DNA of 64,000 nt from positions 1 to 64,000 of the forward strand of contig JADBKU010000003.1 in NCBI GenBank assembly GCA_014896235.1, read 5' to 3'. The notes under the pieces were generated by a model that was given only the letters and a program-made list of their open reading frames with translations, was not told the origin of the DNA and made no database searches. A program made the position numbers and the translations under genes. Positions 18,075 through 26,225 of the stretch are shown here, piece after piece. Numbering within the stretch: position 1 is the first letter of the stretch; each line of letters opens with the position of its first letter. This DNA is from a bacterium (GTDB lineage Bacteria; Desulfobacterota; Binatia; Binatales; Binataceae).

Positions 18075-18818
18075 TCAGGCCTTTTTCTTCGCCGCCACCC
18101 GTGGGCGCCACTGCCAGTACGAGCGCAAATCGACCGCAAACGTCCAGGCGTTGCGCGGCTGATTGATCAAATGAACGATCTCGTTGCAAATCGCGTCGGT
18201 TGAAACGAAATGGTCCGGATCCTCGTCGTGCGCCGCTTCGGTAACGCGCGGCAGTCCGACGGCGCCGTCAACGTCGAGCGCGATCGCGTGCACCCCGCGA
18301 TGCATGAATTCATACGCCACCGATTCAGCGAGCGCGCGCTGTGCGACTTTCGATGCGTTATACGCGGCGTATTGCGCGGGTCCGCCGCGCGTCTCGGAGC
18401 CGAGGACGAAGATCACCGTTCCAGCGCCGCGCTCAGCCATTCCCCCGACCACCGCCTGGGTGCAGAAGAACGGCCCGTAGCAATTGACTTTTAATTGAAA
18501 GTCGAAATCCTCTTCAGAGATATCGACGAACGGTTTCCTGAGATATGCGCCGGCATTGTTTATAAGAACGCTGACCGGGCCCAGTTCGCGTTCGACGGCC
18601 GCGACCGACGCCGCCACCTGCTCGCGCCGCGCCACGTCCGTCGGCGTCACCAGCGCTTTGCCGCCAGCCGCGCGAATCATCTCGGCGGTTTCATCCAGTT
18701 GCGATTTGGTGCGGGCGATTAGGCCGCAGGCGTAGCCTTCGCGCGCCATCCTGAGAGCGATCTCGCGGCCGATGCCACGGCCCGCGCCGGTTATCAGTGC
18801 GACTTTGGAATCCGACAT
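18075..18818 (-). CDS. Short-chain dehydrogenase/reductase
   Basis: NAD(P)-dependent oxidoreductase of the classical SDR family, 247 residues from the start MSDSKVALITGAGRGIG (the frame stays open another 97 codons but loses similarity). The cofactor motif TGAGRGIG is at about 10-17, NNAG at about 88-91, and the active-site YxxxK appears as YNASK (about 155-159), preceded by a Ser about 12 residues earlier (LGSETRG). The C-terminus ends in a lysine-rich tail (RVAAKKKA). The substrate is unknown. It lies just downstream of the tRNA on the same strand and diverges from the secreted-protein gene at 18.9 kb. Confidence 0.88.
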   Translation of the reverse strand: MSDSKVALITGAGRGIGREIALRMAREGYACGLIARTKSQLDETAEMIRAAGGKALVTPTDVARREQVAASVAAVERELGPVSVLINNAGAYLRKPFVDISEEDFDFQLKVNCYGPFFCTQAVVGGMAERGAGTVIFVLGSETRGGPAQYAAYNASKVAQRALAESVAYEFMHRGVHAIALDVDGAVGLPRVTEAAHDEDPDHFVSTDAICNEIVHLINQPRNAWTFAVDLRSYWQWRPRVAAKKKA

Positions 18819-18939
18819 GGAGCGCATCTTAGCCCGTCGCGATTTTTCTGCAAACCATCGCGGGCTTTTTCGGCCTATCAATTGCCCTTGGCGACGCCCA
18901 TGGGGGGTGTTAGCGTGGGCGTGGGGCGGAGTGACGCCG

Positions 18940-19932
18940 ATGAAGCCGATCAAACAAGATACGCGCGGCGCACGACCGTGGCATCTCAACGCCAAAGCAT
19001 TGGTGGCGACTGCCGCGGTTGGTTTTATCCTTCTCCTGTCGCTGCGAGGCGAGGCGCTAGCCGGAGACGGTTCGGCGTTGGTCCCGGCGCCGCGCGCCGA
19101 TCTCGCCACGCCGCCGCCCGACGATGGCGTGGCTCCGCCGCCCGCGCCGGCCTATGATGGAGACGTTCCAGCCGCCGCGACGGCGCCCGAGCCCCCGGTT
19201 TCGCCTGCGGCGTCAGTAGAGAGCGGCGTTGGTTCGTCGATCACGGTCACGCTGACGGGGAGTTCAAGCGCAGATTCCGACTCGGCCACGGATGCTTCCG
19301 CCGGCGCCGGGTCGGCGGCGTCCGGAGACTCGTCAACGAATTCATCCTCTCCACCAAGCGACGAAGCCGCCCGGCACTCGCATTGGACGCGCGTGGGCGA
19401 CAGTGACGATGACAATAGCGGCGATTCGTCTAGCGCGGACGCGGGTTCCGACCAGGTTCTTGAGTTGCCGCAAGTGGTGGACGCCAATCCTGCTCCCCAG
19501 ATAAACGCGGCGGACCAGCAGAACGCCGACGCGAGCCAGGACGACGGTGCGGATTCAAGTTCCCAGATCGGAAGCATCGACGACTATCAGGACCAGGTTG
19601 ATATGGCCAGCGCGTATCCTGTGCCGCTCCCAATGGGCCCGGTGATAGTGAACCCGATGATGCTCGGCTCGTACTATGGCGCTCCGCGCTATGGATATCC
19701 GGGATTTCCGTCTCCGATGGGTGGAATGATGCCGCGCTCGGCCTATGGCGGCGCTTTGCCGCCCGGACCATTCATCATTCCGCCGGGAATGAACACGATG
19801 CGATCGGCGGTGCTCTCCAACAGCCCGATGCTCGCGGGATCGCGCGGTGCGTATGCGCGCTCCGGCGGCGGTTTTGGCCGGGCGGGAGGATTCGCACGGT
19901 TCGGCGGGTTCGGAATGGGCGCGCGACGATAA
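18940..19932 (+). CDS. Secreted low-complexity Ser/Asp/Pro-rich protein
   Basis: A 330-residue protein without recognised domains. The start MKPIKQDTRGARPW is followed by a hydrophobic signal core ALVATAAVGFILLLSL and a likely cleavage after GEALA (about residue 42). Residues about 50-100 are Pro/Ala-rich, 100-235 are an acidic Ser/Asp/Gln region likely to be disordered, and the C-terminal 100 are rich in Gly, Pro, Met and Tyr (YYGAPRYGYPGFPSPMGGMM) ending in a glycine/arginine-rich tail (GGGFGRAGGFARFGG). Such layouts occur in envelope or matrix proteins; no function can be assigned. The frame is open further upstream, but this ATG starts the signal peptide. Confidence 0.6.
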   Translation: MKPIKQDTRGARPWHLNAKALVATAAVGFILLLSLRGEALAGDGSALVPAPRADLATPPPDDGVAPPPAPAYDGDVPAAATAPEPPVSPAASVESGVGSSITVTLTGSSSADSDSATDASAGAGSAASGDSSTNSSSPPSDEAARHSHWTRVGDSDDDNSGDSSSADAGSDQVLELPQVVDANPAPQINAADQQNADASQDDGADSSSQIGSIDDYQDQVDMASAYPVPLPMGPVIVNPMMLGSYYGAPRYGYPGFPSPMGGMMPRSAYGGALPPGPFIIPPGMNTMRSAVLSNSPMLAGSRGAYARSGGGFGRAGGFARFGGFGMGARR

Positions 19933-20046
19933 GAACGGCGGCGTCCATCCGCCGTAGTGGCCAAACAATCGCACAAACACAAAGGATCTTTCGGCGATTC
20001 TCATGAACCGACGGCAGAAAAAGCGCGCGCGCGCCAGGGTTGTCCG

Positions 20047-20820
20047 ATGCTGGTGACGATCGACGTTGGCAACAGCCACACCGTTATCGGTCTTTACGAG
20101 GCCGACCGGCTGACTCATCATTGGCGGATTTCGACCAACCCCGAGCGCACGACCGACGAGCACGGAGTGATGCTGAACGCATTGCTGCAAGCCGCCGGCA
20201 TGCAAACTCCGTTGAAGCCAGAAGGCGTCGTGGTCGCCTGCGTCGTGCCGCCGCTCAATCCGACCATCGAACTGCTCGCGGAGCGCTACTTCCATTGCGC
20301 GCCCCTGATTGTCGGTCCCGGAATTAAAACCGGGATGCCGATTCTCTATGAAAATCCCAAGGAAGTCGGCGCCGATCGGATTGTGAATGCGGTCGCCGCA
20401 TTCGAGCGCTACGGAAGCGCCTGCATTGTCGTCGATTTTGGCACCGCCACCACGTTCGATTACGTTACCGGCCGCGGCGAATACGTCGGCGGCGCGATCG
20501 CGCCCGGGCTGGGCATCTCGATGAATGCGCTGGTCGAGCACGCCGCCAAGCTCTACCGGGTCGAACTGGCCCGCCCGCGCGACGTGGTCGGACGCACGAC
20601 CGTGGGCGCCATTCAATCGGGCCTGGTCTTCGGCTATACCGCGCTGGTTGATGGCCTGGTCGAGCGCATCGTGCGCGAGCGCGGCGAAAAAACCCGCGTT
20701 ATCGCGACCGGCGGGATGGCGGAATTGATTGCGCCGGAATCGGATACGATCGAAGATGTGGATGAATTCCTGACCTTGAAGGGTCTCAGGCTGATATTCG
20801 AGCGAAATCGCCGGCTGTAG
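20047..20820 (+). CDS. coaX: Type III pantothenate kinase
   Basis: Phosphorylates pantothenate, the first committed step of coenzyme A synthesis. From MLVTIDVGNSHTVIGLY it is 257 residues, the usual length. The ASKHA-fold phosphate-1 motif DVGNS (6-10) carries the catalytic Asp6. Also visible are NPKEVGADRIVNAVAAF and VVDFGTATTFDYV, both typical of CoaX rather than CoaA or eukaryotic-type kinases. The frame is open 30 codons upstream, but that extension is basic and unconserved. It lies 2.1 kb upstream of panB-panC-panD on the same strand, making this a local CoA-precursor region. Confidence 0.95.
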   Translation: MLVTIDVGNSHTVIGLYEADRLTHHWRISTNPERTTDEHGVMLNALLQAAGMQTPLKPEGVVVACVVPPLNPTIELLAERYFHCAPLIVGPGIKTGMPILYENPKEVGADRIVNAVAAFERYGSACIVVDFGTATTFDYVTGRGEYVGGAIAPGLGISMNALVEHAAKLYRVELARPRDVVGRTTVGAIQSGLVFGYTALVDGLVERIVRERGEKTRVIATGGMAELIAPESDTIEDVDEFLTLKGLRLIFERNRRL

Positions 20821-20839
20821 CCGGCGTCGGGGAGTGAAG

Positions 20840-21718
20840 ATGTCAGAGCAGCCGCGGCGCGTGGTTACCGATTCGATGCTGGGGCTTCGGCTGCCCGACT
20901 GGGCGCGGCTGTCGCCGCGTGTGGCCACCGTCCTTGGCCACAATCCGGGGCCATTCACGGGGCCGGGCACGAACACCTATATCGTCGGCACGGGCCGCCG
21001 CCCGCTGTTGCTGGACACCGGAATCGGCGTGCCAAAATGGGCCGAGAATTTTCCGCTCGGCTTGCGTGAGATGAGCGGCGCCGACCAGCTCGACCGAATC
21101 GTGCTCACGCACGCTCACACCGATCATATAGGCGGCGTTAAGGACGCTCATCGGCTCCTCGGATCGACGCCGGTGCTCAAACGGCCGTGGCCGGGACATG
21201 ACGAGCCGGCGGGCGCGCCGATTACCGCGATCGGCCATGGCGACGAGGTCGCCGTCGAAGGCGCGACGCTGCGCGCGGTTTTCACTCCCGGTCACGCTCC
21301 GGACCACTTGTGCTACTACCTCGTTGAGGAAAAAGCGCTCTTCACCGGCGACGTGGTGCTCGGCGCCGGCACGACGATTATTCCCGACGAAACCGGCGAC
21401 CTCGGCCAATACATGGATTCGCTGCGCCGCCTGCTTGAGCTGGACGTCGAGAAAATCTACCCGGCGCACGGTCCCGTGATTACCGACGCAAAACGCAAGC
21501 TCCGCGATTATATCGCTCATCGGGAGCTGCGCGAACGGCAGATCGTCGGCGCTTTGGCCGACGGTCCGCTGGAGATTCCGGCGATCGTGAAATTGATCTA
21601 TACCGATGTGCCCGCGTTTCTGCATCCCGCCGCCGCACAGTCGGTGCGGTCGCATCTCAAGAAGCTGCGCAACGAGGGCCGGGTCGTGGAAGATGAAAAC
21701 CGGTGGAGGCTCAATTAG
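20840..21718 (+). CDS. MBL-fold hydrolase, LACTB2-like
   Basis: Metallo-beta-lactamase-fold hydrolase of 292 residues. The start is set at ATG 20840 (MSEQPRRVV), with GGAG 5-8 bases upstream. The metal motif VLTHAHTDHIGG (about 93-104) and further ligands PGHAPDHL and FTGDVVLG are present, with PAHGP later. A C-terminal winged-helix-like region (about 225-292) matches the LACTB2/endoribonuclease branch. Human LACTB2 is an RNase; the bacterial role is unknown. The gene follows coaX by 19 bases and overlaps the next gene by 16, so all three may be cotranscribed. Confidence 0.85.
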   Translation: MSEQPRRVVTDSMLGLRLPDWARLSPRVATVLGHNPGPFTGPGTNTYIVGTGRRPLLLDTGIGVPKWAENFPLGLREMSGADQLDRIVLTHAHTDHIGGVKDAHRLLGSTPVLKRPWPGHDEPAGAPITAIGHGDEVAVEGATLRAVFTPGHAPDHLCYYLVEEKALFTGDVVLGAGTTIIPDETGDLGQYMDSLRRLLELDVEKIYPAHGPVITDAKRKLRDYIAHRELRERQIVGALADGPLEIPAIVKLIYTDVPAFLHPAAAQSVRSHLKKLRNEGRVVEDENRWRLN

Positions 21719-22632
21719 CCGGTCGGTGCGATTTTCATTGGCCGCCGCCGCGGCGCGTCATAATCGCTGGATGGTTCGGCGCCGTCGCTGTCGCGCGCGC
21801 CGCCGGCGGTTCCGCACCGCCGAATCCGGGCACGCTTTACGAACGCGCGCCAGCCTCATCCGGTGACGCCACGACTCCGGTGGAGAGCGCCCCGCCTCCG
21901 GCGCCGGCGACCGCAACTGTTCCCACGGCGCCGGCGCCGGCGTCAACCGCGGCGGAGCCGGCCGTCGAATCGATCGGGGACGGCGGCGGCGACGCCTCGA
22001 CCATTATCGTGCCGGATTCGATGCCGGCGCCGCGCATCGTCAATCAGGACGGCGCGGTTCCGCCCTCCACGACCGTCATTCCTGAAGCTTCCGGCGCGCT
22101 CCCGGGCGATGCCGCCGATCAAAACCAGGTCATCAATTACGAGGCGCAGCAGAATCCGCAGCTGATCGATCCTCAGCTCCATTCGATGCAGGAGTTCATG
22201 GAAGAGGAGGGTTCCGAAACTTCGCCGCTCGGAATCGAAGTGCAGGAGGATCAGCGCAAACTCGCCGATGGCGAAATCGCTGACGGGCTGCTGGTCGTTG
22301 GCGTGGTTCCCGGGAGTCCCGCCGCCAGCGCCGGACTGCACCCTTTTCGGCAGACGGCGCGGAACATCATCGAAGGAACGGCGATAGCTGCAGCATTGGT
22401 TTTTCCGCCGGCGGTGGTCGTGGTGCCGATTATCGAAAGCGTCAACTTTCACGAAAGCTATGATTTGATTATCGGCGTGGACGGCGTGCGCGTGACCAAT
22501 TTCCTTGACTTCGACGACCGGATGCGCGTGGTGCAGCCGGGCGAAATCGTCTATTTGAGCCTTGTGCGCAACGGCCGGCGCGTGCAGCTCCCGGTGCCGG
22601 TGCGAAGTTTGCTCAAGCCGCCGGGCTTCTAG
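21703..22632 (+). CDS. Membrane-anchored PDZ-like protein with Pro/Ala-rich linker
   Basis: A 309-residue protein, overlapping the MBL gene by 16 bases. The N-terminus PRRVIIAGWFGAVAVARAAGG looks like a signal segment. Residues about 40-140 are a low-complexity Pro/Ala/Thr linker. The C-terminal part resembles a PDZ domain: LLVVGVVPGSPAASAGL (about 197-213) and DLIIGVDGVRVTNFLDFDDRMR (about 248-269) match the usual carboxylate-binding and 'G-D-x-I-xx-I-N-G' segments. A hydrophobic stretch, AAALVFPPAVVVVPII, sits between them. No protease domain is attached, so it may be an adaptor or chaperone-like periplasmic protein. Confidence 0.55.
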   Translation: MEAQLAGRCDFHWPPPRRVIIAGWFGAVAVARAAGGSAPPNPGTLYERAPASSGDATTPVESAPPPAPATATVPTAPAPASTAAEPAVESIGDGGGDASTIIVPDSMPAPRIVNQDGAVPPSTTVIPEASGALPGDAADQNQVINYEAQQNPQLIDPQLHSMQEFMEEEGSETSPLGIEVQEDQRKLADGEIADGLLVVGVVPGSPAASAGLHPFRQTARNIIEGTAIAAALVFPPAVVVVPIIESVNFHESYDLIIGVDGVRVTNFLDFDDRMRVVQPGEIVYLSLVRNGRRVQLPVPVRSLLKPPGF

Positions 22633-22689
22633 CCCTCCGTTGCGCGATTCGTTTCATTCGATAACTTTGGGCTTTACCTCGCGCTCCGA

Positions 22690-22907
22690 TCGCGGTACAA
22701 GGGTTCGTCCGTTGAGGAGGATTCTCCCGGCGAGATTCGAATGAGGTAGAGCAGGGCCGCACGCGGCCTGTGGAAGCGACATAAGTTGGGCTCCGAGCCT
22801 GGATCCAGTTGCGGACCGGGACCCCGAGCGGAACTGCTGCGCGCGTATAGATGCGCGAGTCGATGCGGGGTTGCCGGTATGAAGGCGGCTCCGCTTTTTC
22901 GCTTTTT
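22690..22907 (+). ncRNA. Candidate structured leader or small RNA upstream of panB
   Basis: The 319-base gap before panB has no gene but ends in a good intrinsic terminator (22865-22907). It also includes a second hairpin around 22753-22770 (AGGGCCGCACGCGGCCT). A terminator placed 45 bases before a biosynthetic operon, with nothing coding upstream, implies either a terminated small RNA or an attenuated leader of panBCD. It does not match the 6S RNA, SRP RNA, RNase P or cobalamin patterns I know. A 'pan' RNA motif upstream of pantothenate genes is described in other bacteria, but I cannot confirm that fold here. The 5' boundary is a guess. Confidence 0.35.
22865..22907 (+). terminator. Rho-independent terminator in the panB leader
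   Basis: Stem G-CGGGGTTGCC (22865-22875) pairs with GGCGGCTCCG-C (22884-22894) through eight Watson-Crick and three G-T pairs around an 8-base loop, followed by two T5 runs (22895-22899, 22903-22907). Confidence 0.65.
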
Positions 22908-22951
22908 GGAAGAACGATTTAGTGCGCCTCGAAGGGCGGGCGGGAAAAGCC

Positions 22952-23782
22952 ATGGCCAAGCAAAAAATTCGCGTCACCGATCTTGCCCGGATGAAAGCCG
23001 AACGGACGCCGATCGCGATGCTTACGGCGTACGACTTCCCGTTCGCGCGCATTTTCGACCGCGCCGGCGTGGATATCCTGCTGGTTGGCGACAGTCTAGG
23101 GATGGTCGTTCAGGGCGCCGACAGCACCTTGCCGGTCACGATGGCCGACGTGCTCTATCACGTGAAGCTCGTCGCGCGGGCTCGCGAGCGCGCCCTTCTG
23201 GTCGGCGATTTGCCCTTCATGAGCTACCAGGTGAGCGTCGAACAGGCGTTGCGCAACGCCGGACGCCTGCTCAAGGAGGGCGGCGCCGAGGCGGTCAAGC
23301 TCGAGGGCGGCGTCACGATGGCCGACACCATCCGCCGGCTGGTCGACGTTGACATCCCCGTGATGGGGCATATCGGCTTGACGCCTCAATCGATCCATCG
23401 GATGGGCGGCCATCGCGTGCAGGGCCGTCAGTCGGGGCGCGGACCGGGATGCCGCGAGCGGCTGCTCGAAGACGCGCTTGCGGTCGAGCAGGCGGGCGCG
23501 TTCGCGGTCGTATTGGAGGGAATTCCGGCCGAACTCGCAAGCGAAATCACTTCACGTCTCGCGATTCCGACAATCGGCATCGGCGCCGGCGCTGACTGCG
23601 ACGGCCAGGTGCTCGTGATGCACGACATGCTCGGCCTGACCGACGGCTTTCGGCCGCGCTTCGCCAAGGCCTATGCGAACCTGTGGCGTGACGCGACGGA
23701 GGCCGCGACGGCGTACCTCCGCGATGTTCGCGGCCGCGCATTTCCCGCGGAGGAGCATACCTTTCACGTCAAGGGAGTCTGA
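22952..23782 (+). CDS. panB: 3-methyl-2-oxobutanoate hydroxymethyltransferase
   Basis: Makes ketopantoate from 2-oxoisovalerate and methylene-tetrahydrofolate, the first step of pantothenate synthesis. From ATG 22952 ([15 protein letters not shown]) it is 276 residues; a GTG at 22922 would add ten unconserved ones. Motifs include [14 protein letters not shown] (23-36), the metal-binding [13 protein letters not shown] (43-55), VKLEGG, and GHIGLTPQS with the conserved His. The region after HRVQGRQ ([15 protein letters not shown]) has an unusual Gly/Arg-rich insert, but the frame and downstream motifs ([24 protein letters not shown]) are intact. First gene of panBCD, 5 bases before panC. Confidence 0.95.
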   Translation: MAKQKIRVTDLARMKAERTPIAMLTAYDFPFARIFDRAGVDILLVGDSLGMVVQGADSTLPVTMADVLYHVKLVARARERALLVGDLPFMSYQVSVEQALRNAGRLLKEGGAEAVKLEGGVTMADTIRRLVDVDIPVMGHIGLTPQSIHRMGGHRVQGRQSGRGPGCRERLLEDALAVEQAGAFAVVLEGIPAELASEITSRLAIPTIGIGAGADCDGQVLVMHDMLGLTDGFRPRFAKAYANLWRDATEAATAYLRDVRGRAFPAEEHTFHVKGV

Positions 23783-23787
23783 GGGCG

Positions 23788-24639
23788 ATGGAGATTATCG
23801 AGACCCCGGCGGCGATGCAGCGCTGGAGCGAAGCGGCCCGTATGCGCGGCGCGACGATCGCGTTCGTGCCCACGATGGGTTTCCTGCACGAGGGCCATCT
23901 GACGCTGATGCGCGAAGGACGCAAGCGCGCGTCGCTGCTCGCCAGTTCGCTCTTCGTCAATCCGACGCAGTTCGGACCCAACGAGGATTTCAGCCGCTAT
24001 CCGCGCAATTTCGAACGCGACTGCGAGATGATGCGCGAGGTTCCGGTTGACGTGCTCTTCGCGCCCGCGCCGGAGGCGATGTATCCGGCAGGCTCGCAAA
24101 CCTGGGTCGAGGCCACGGAGATTACGCAAGGGCTGTGCGGCGCGCATCGGCCCGGCCATTTTCGCGGCGTGACGACCGTGGTCGCGAAACTGTTCAACAT
24201 CGTCAAACCGCATGTCGCGCTGTTCGGAGAAAAAGATTTCCAGCAATTGCGCACGATTCAGCGGATGGTTTGCGATTTGAATTTCGATCTCGAAATCGTG
24301 CCGGTTCCAACCGTGCGCGAGCGCGACGGGCTGGCGATGAGTTCGCGCAACGCCTATCTCTCGCCGGTCGAGCGCGAGCGGGCGTTGGCCCTCAGCCGCG
24401 CCCTGGAAGCGGCCGGCCGATGCCTTGCCGAGGGCGCGCGCAGCGCCGCGCAACTGGCCTGCGCCGCGCGCTACGTGCTTGAACGGACGCCCGGCGTCGA
24501 AATCGAATATGTCGAAGCGGTGGATTCCGAAACGCTCAAGCCGATCGAACGGATTGAGCGGCCGGTGGTGGTCGCGATCGCGGCGCGCGTCGGCGCGACC
24601 CGCTTGATCGACAACATGGTGCTCGACCCGCGCGCCTGA
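23788..24639 (+). CDS. panC: Pantothenate synthetase
   Basis: ATP-dependent condensation of pantoate with beta-alanine. The 283-residue length is standard. The nucleotidyltransferase-type HxGH region is PTMGFLHEGH (28-37). VNPTQFGPNEDFSRYPR follows, then the pantoate-binding GEKDFQQL (about 149-156) and the KMSKS-like MSSRNAYLS. The gene starts 5 bases after panB and ends 29 bases before panD. The order panB-panC-panD gives the whole route from ketoisovalerate and aspartate except ketopantoate reductase (panE or ilvC), which is not in the window. Confidence 0.96.
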   Translation: MEIIETPAAMQRWSEAARMRGATIAFVPTMGFLHEGHLTLMREGRKRASLLASSLFVNPTQFGPNEDFSRYPRNFERDCEMMREVPVDVLFAPAPEAMYPAGSQTWVEATEITQGLCGAHRPGHFRGVTTVVAKLFNIVKPHVALFGEKDFQQLRTIQRMVCDLNFDLEIVPVPTVRERDGLAMSSRNAYLSPVERERALALSRALEAAGRCLAEGARSAAQLACAARYVLERTPGVEIEYVEAVDSETLKPIERIERPVVVAIAARVGATRLIDNMVLDPRA

Positions 24640-24668
24640 TTCCAAAACCGAGGGAGTTTTATCGACCC

Positions 24669-25037
24669 ATGCGCATCATGCTTCGCGCGAAACTGCACCG
24701 TCTCCGCCTGACTGGCGCCGATCCCGATTACGAAGGTTCGATCGCGATCGATACGAATCTGCTGCGCGCCGCGGATATTCTTGAGAACGAAATGGTTCAT
24801 GTATGGAACGTGACCAACGGCGAGCGGCTTGAAACGTACGCGATTTCCGCGCCGGCCGGTTCGGGCGAGGTCGCGCTCAACGGCGCGGCGGCGCTGCGCG
24901 GCAGTCCGGGAGACATAATTATTGTCGCGGCGTTCGCGCCGATGGACGAGGCGCGGGCGCGCCGCCACGTGCCCCGGATCGTGCACGTTGACGATCGCAA
25001 CCGTATCCGGGAGCAGGCGCTTTCGGCGGCGAGTTGA
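24669..25037 (+). CDS. panD: Aspartate 1-decarboxylase
   Basis: Supplies beta-alanine for panC. The 122-residue proenzyme contains the self-cleavage site YEGSIAID at Gly23-Ser24, which generates the pyruvoyl cofactor on the new serine. Catalytic Lys8 (MLRAKLHR) and the later NGAAALRGSPGDIIIV (about 71-86) are present. It is the pyruvoyl-type enzyme, not the PLP-type. The GGGAG site at about 24651-24655 supports the start. The frame continues cleanly to the end of the operon; the intergenic repeats begin about 150 bases later. Confidence 0.96.
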   Translation: MRIMLRAKLHRLRLTGADPDYEGSIAIDTNLLRAADILENEMVHVWNVTNGERLETYAISAPAGSGEVALNGAAALRGSPGDIIIVAAFAPMDEARARRHVPRIVHVDDRNRIREQALSAAS

Positions 25038-25250
25038 TGGCTAATGCGTAATTCCCTGGGATTCGCTATAATTTGAGTTATGAGGAACGCGATTCCATTG
25101 TTCCCGCATGATTCGGTCCTTCCGCCCAGGAAGCCTAAGGAGCCAGAGAAGTAGCCTGACGCTTCTCCACCTCTGCGATAAGGCCAGCGAACGTTGGAGT
25201 AGAGTGGGGGACTCGCGAATGACAGAACGCGAGCCGCACTCTTCTCCGTC

Positions 25251-25312
25251 ATGGCCGGGCTTGACCCGGCCATCCACGGGGCAATATGGATTCGCGGGTC
25301 AAGCCCGCGAAT
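25251..25312. repeat. Double-hairpin intergenic repeat (REP-like)
   Basis: Two perfect 9-base inverted repeats: ATGGCCGGG/CCCGGCCAT (25251-25259, 25265-25273) and ATTCGCGGG/CCCGCGAAT (25290-25298, 25304-25312), each with the mirrored 5-base loop CTTGA or TCAAG. Read through, the element encodes the R-V-K-P-G-H-D type peptide often mis-annotated from intergenic repeats of alphaproteobacteria. Copy number in this genome cannot be judged from one window. Confidence 0.7.
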
Positions 25313-25390
25313 GACCAAATAGGCGCCCGCGAATGAAACACGGAATGTTGGGCGAACGTGTTCAGAATCACCACGAACCGGCGCACTGAT

Positions 25391-25430
25391 TGTCATTCTG
25401 AGCGAAGGCTGCAGAAGCGAAGAATCCCGC
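25391..25430. repeat. Short intergenic repeat-like tract (CATTCTGAGCGAAG type)
   Basis: The tract TGTCATTCTGAGCGAAG followed by GCAGAAGCGAAGAATCCCG matches a short sequence seen in the intergenic regions of many soil bacterial genomes (read as a V-I-L-S-E-A-K-D-like peptide). Recognition is by memory. Only one copy is present here. Confidence 0.45.
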
Positions 25431-25471
25431 TCCGACGTCATCCATCTGTACAGTTATTTACGAGACAAATA

Positions 25472-26145
25472 CTACTTTATCTCTTCGATCTCGCCGTTTT
25501 TGCGAACAAACAGACAGCTTAATCCGGTGCGTTCCTTTGCAAGTGCGGGAAGCCGACTCCAAAGATTTCGAAACTGCTGAATATCCGGCAGGGCGATACT
25601 ATACTTTGCGGAGGCGGCGCTCATCCGCTGCAAAATCTCGCCGAGGACCGCTAGAAAATAGTTCACGCGCATCGACTGGAGAGAACCGCTGCCTTTGGCT
25701 TCGATCACCCATCGTTGCGAATCGCGCTCGGCAAGAATGTCAATTCCATGAGCGGAGCCCATGTTTGTGGAAATCTTCCAGCCCTCACGAATCAAATAGG
25801 CGCCGAGAAGCGTCTTTAGTTCGTCTTCAGAAAGGCTCTCTGGAAGATCGTTGGTTGGTGCTGACTCTGAGCGGCTCTGGGCGAAATTTGCCTTAGTTGA
25901 ATTGTCGCCAATCCGATTAAACGTAACCGTCTTTTGTTTAAGGTTCGGATGGGCTGTCCAGCCCGCTTCTGTCAGGAACGAGATTGGGGGCTTGGCGGGT
26001 TTTGGTTCGCCCACCAAGCCTGATACTTATACGCGGATTCCGACAGTGCGCAGCCAATCGCCGCGCTCAATTCCTCAAAGCTGAACGTTGCGGTATTACC
26101 GTCAACCTCTTCGAGCAACTGGCGAATCGCGTCGTACCGTCCCAA
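25472..26145 (-). pseudogene. DUF7662-like plus PD-(D/E)XK nuclease-like protein, split by a frameshift
   Basis: The downstream frame (26017 to 25472) carries FLTEAGWTAHPNLKQKTVTFNRI, then after a linker a nuclease-like core: LGAYLIREGWKISTNMG, GIDILAERD and WVIEAKGSG, giving the D...ExK pattern of PD-(D/E)XK enzymes. Just upstream, in another frame from a possible TTG start at 26145, lies RYDAIRQLLEEVDG continuing to ALSESAYKYQAWWANQ. That is the first half of the small domain whose second half is FLTEAGW...VTFNR (DUF7662-like pattern). The two join with a one-base shift at the five-G run 25986-25990. Original function is unknown; nuclease folds like this occur in defence and repair. Real loss or sequencing error is unresolved. 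Confidence 0.6.
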
Positions 26146-26225
26146 AGCGGTGCCTCCGGCTCAGAGGCAATGCAATCGGCATTTTATGCTCTCCCGCGAA
26201 GCCGCATCAGCTCATAACATCAGCA

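Larger units (their letters stand above)
25038..25471. other. 434-base intergenic region with two repeat-like elements
   Basis: No gene is seen. It holds a double-hairpin element at 25251-25312 and a second short repeat-like tract at 25391-25430, both listed separately. A partial third copy of the ACTCGCGAATGA/CCCGCGAATGA motif occurs at 25211-25222 and 25326-25336. These fragments suggest repeated insertion or decay of small mobile intergenic elements between panD and the nuclease-like gene. Confidence 0.6.

Noticed and set aside
22690..22907. 6S RNA or SRP RNA before panB
   Set aside because: No SRP GGAAGGAAGC-like loop and no convincing long 6S-type rod; kept only as an unassigned leader or small RNA.
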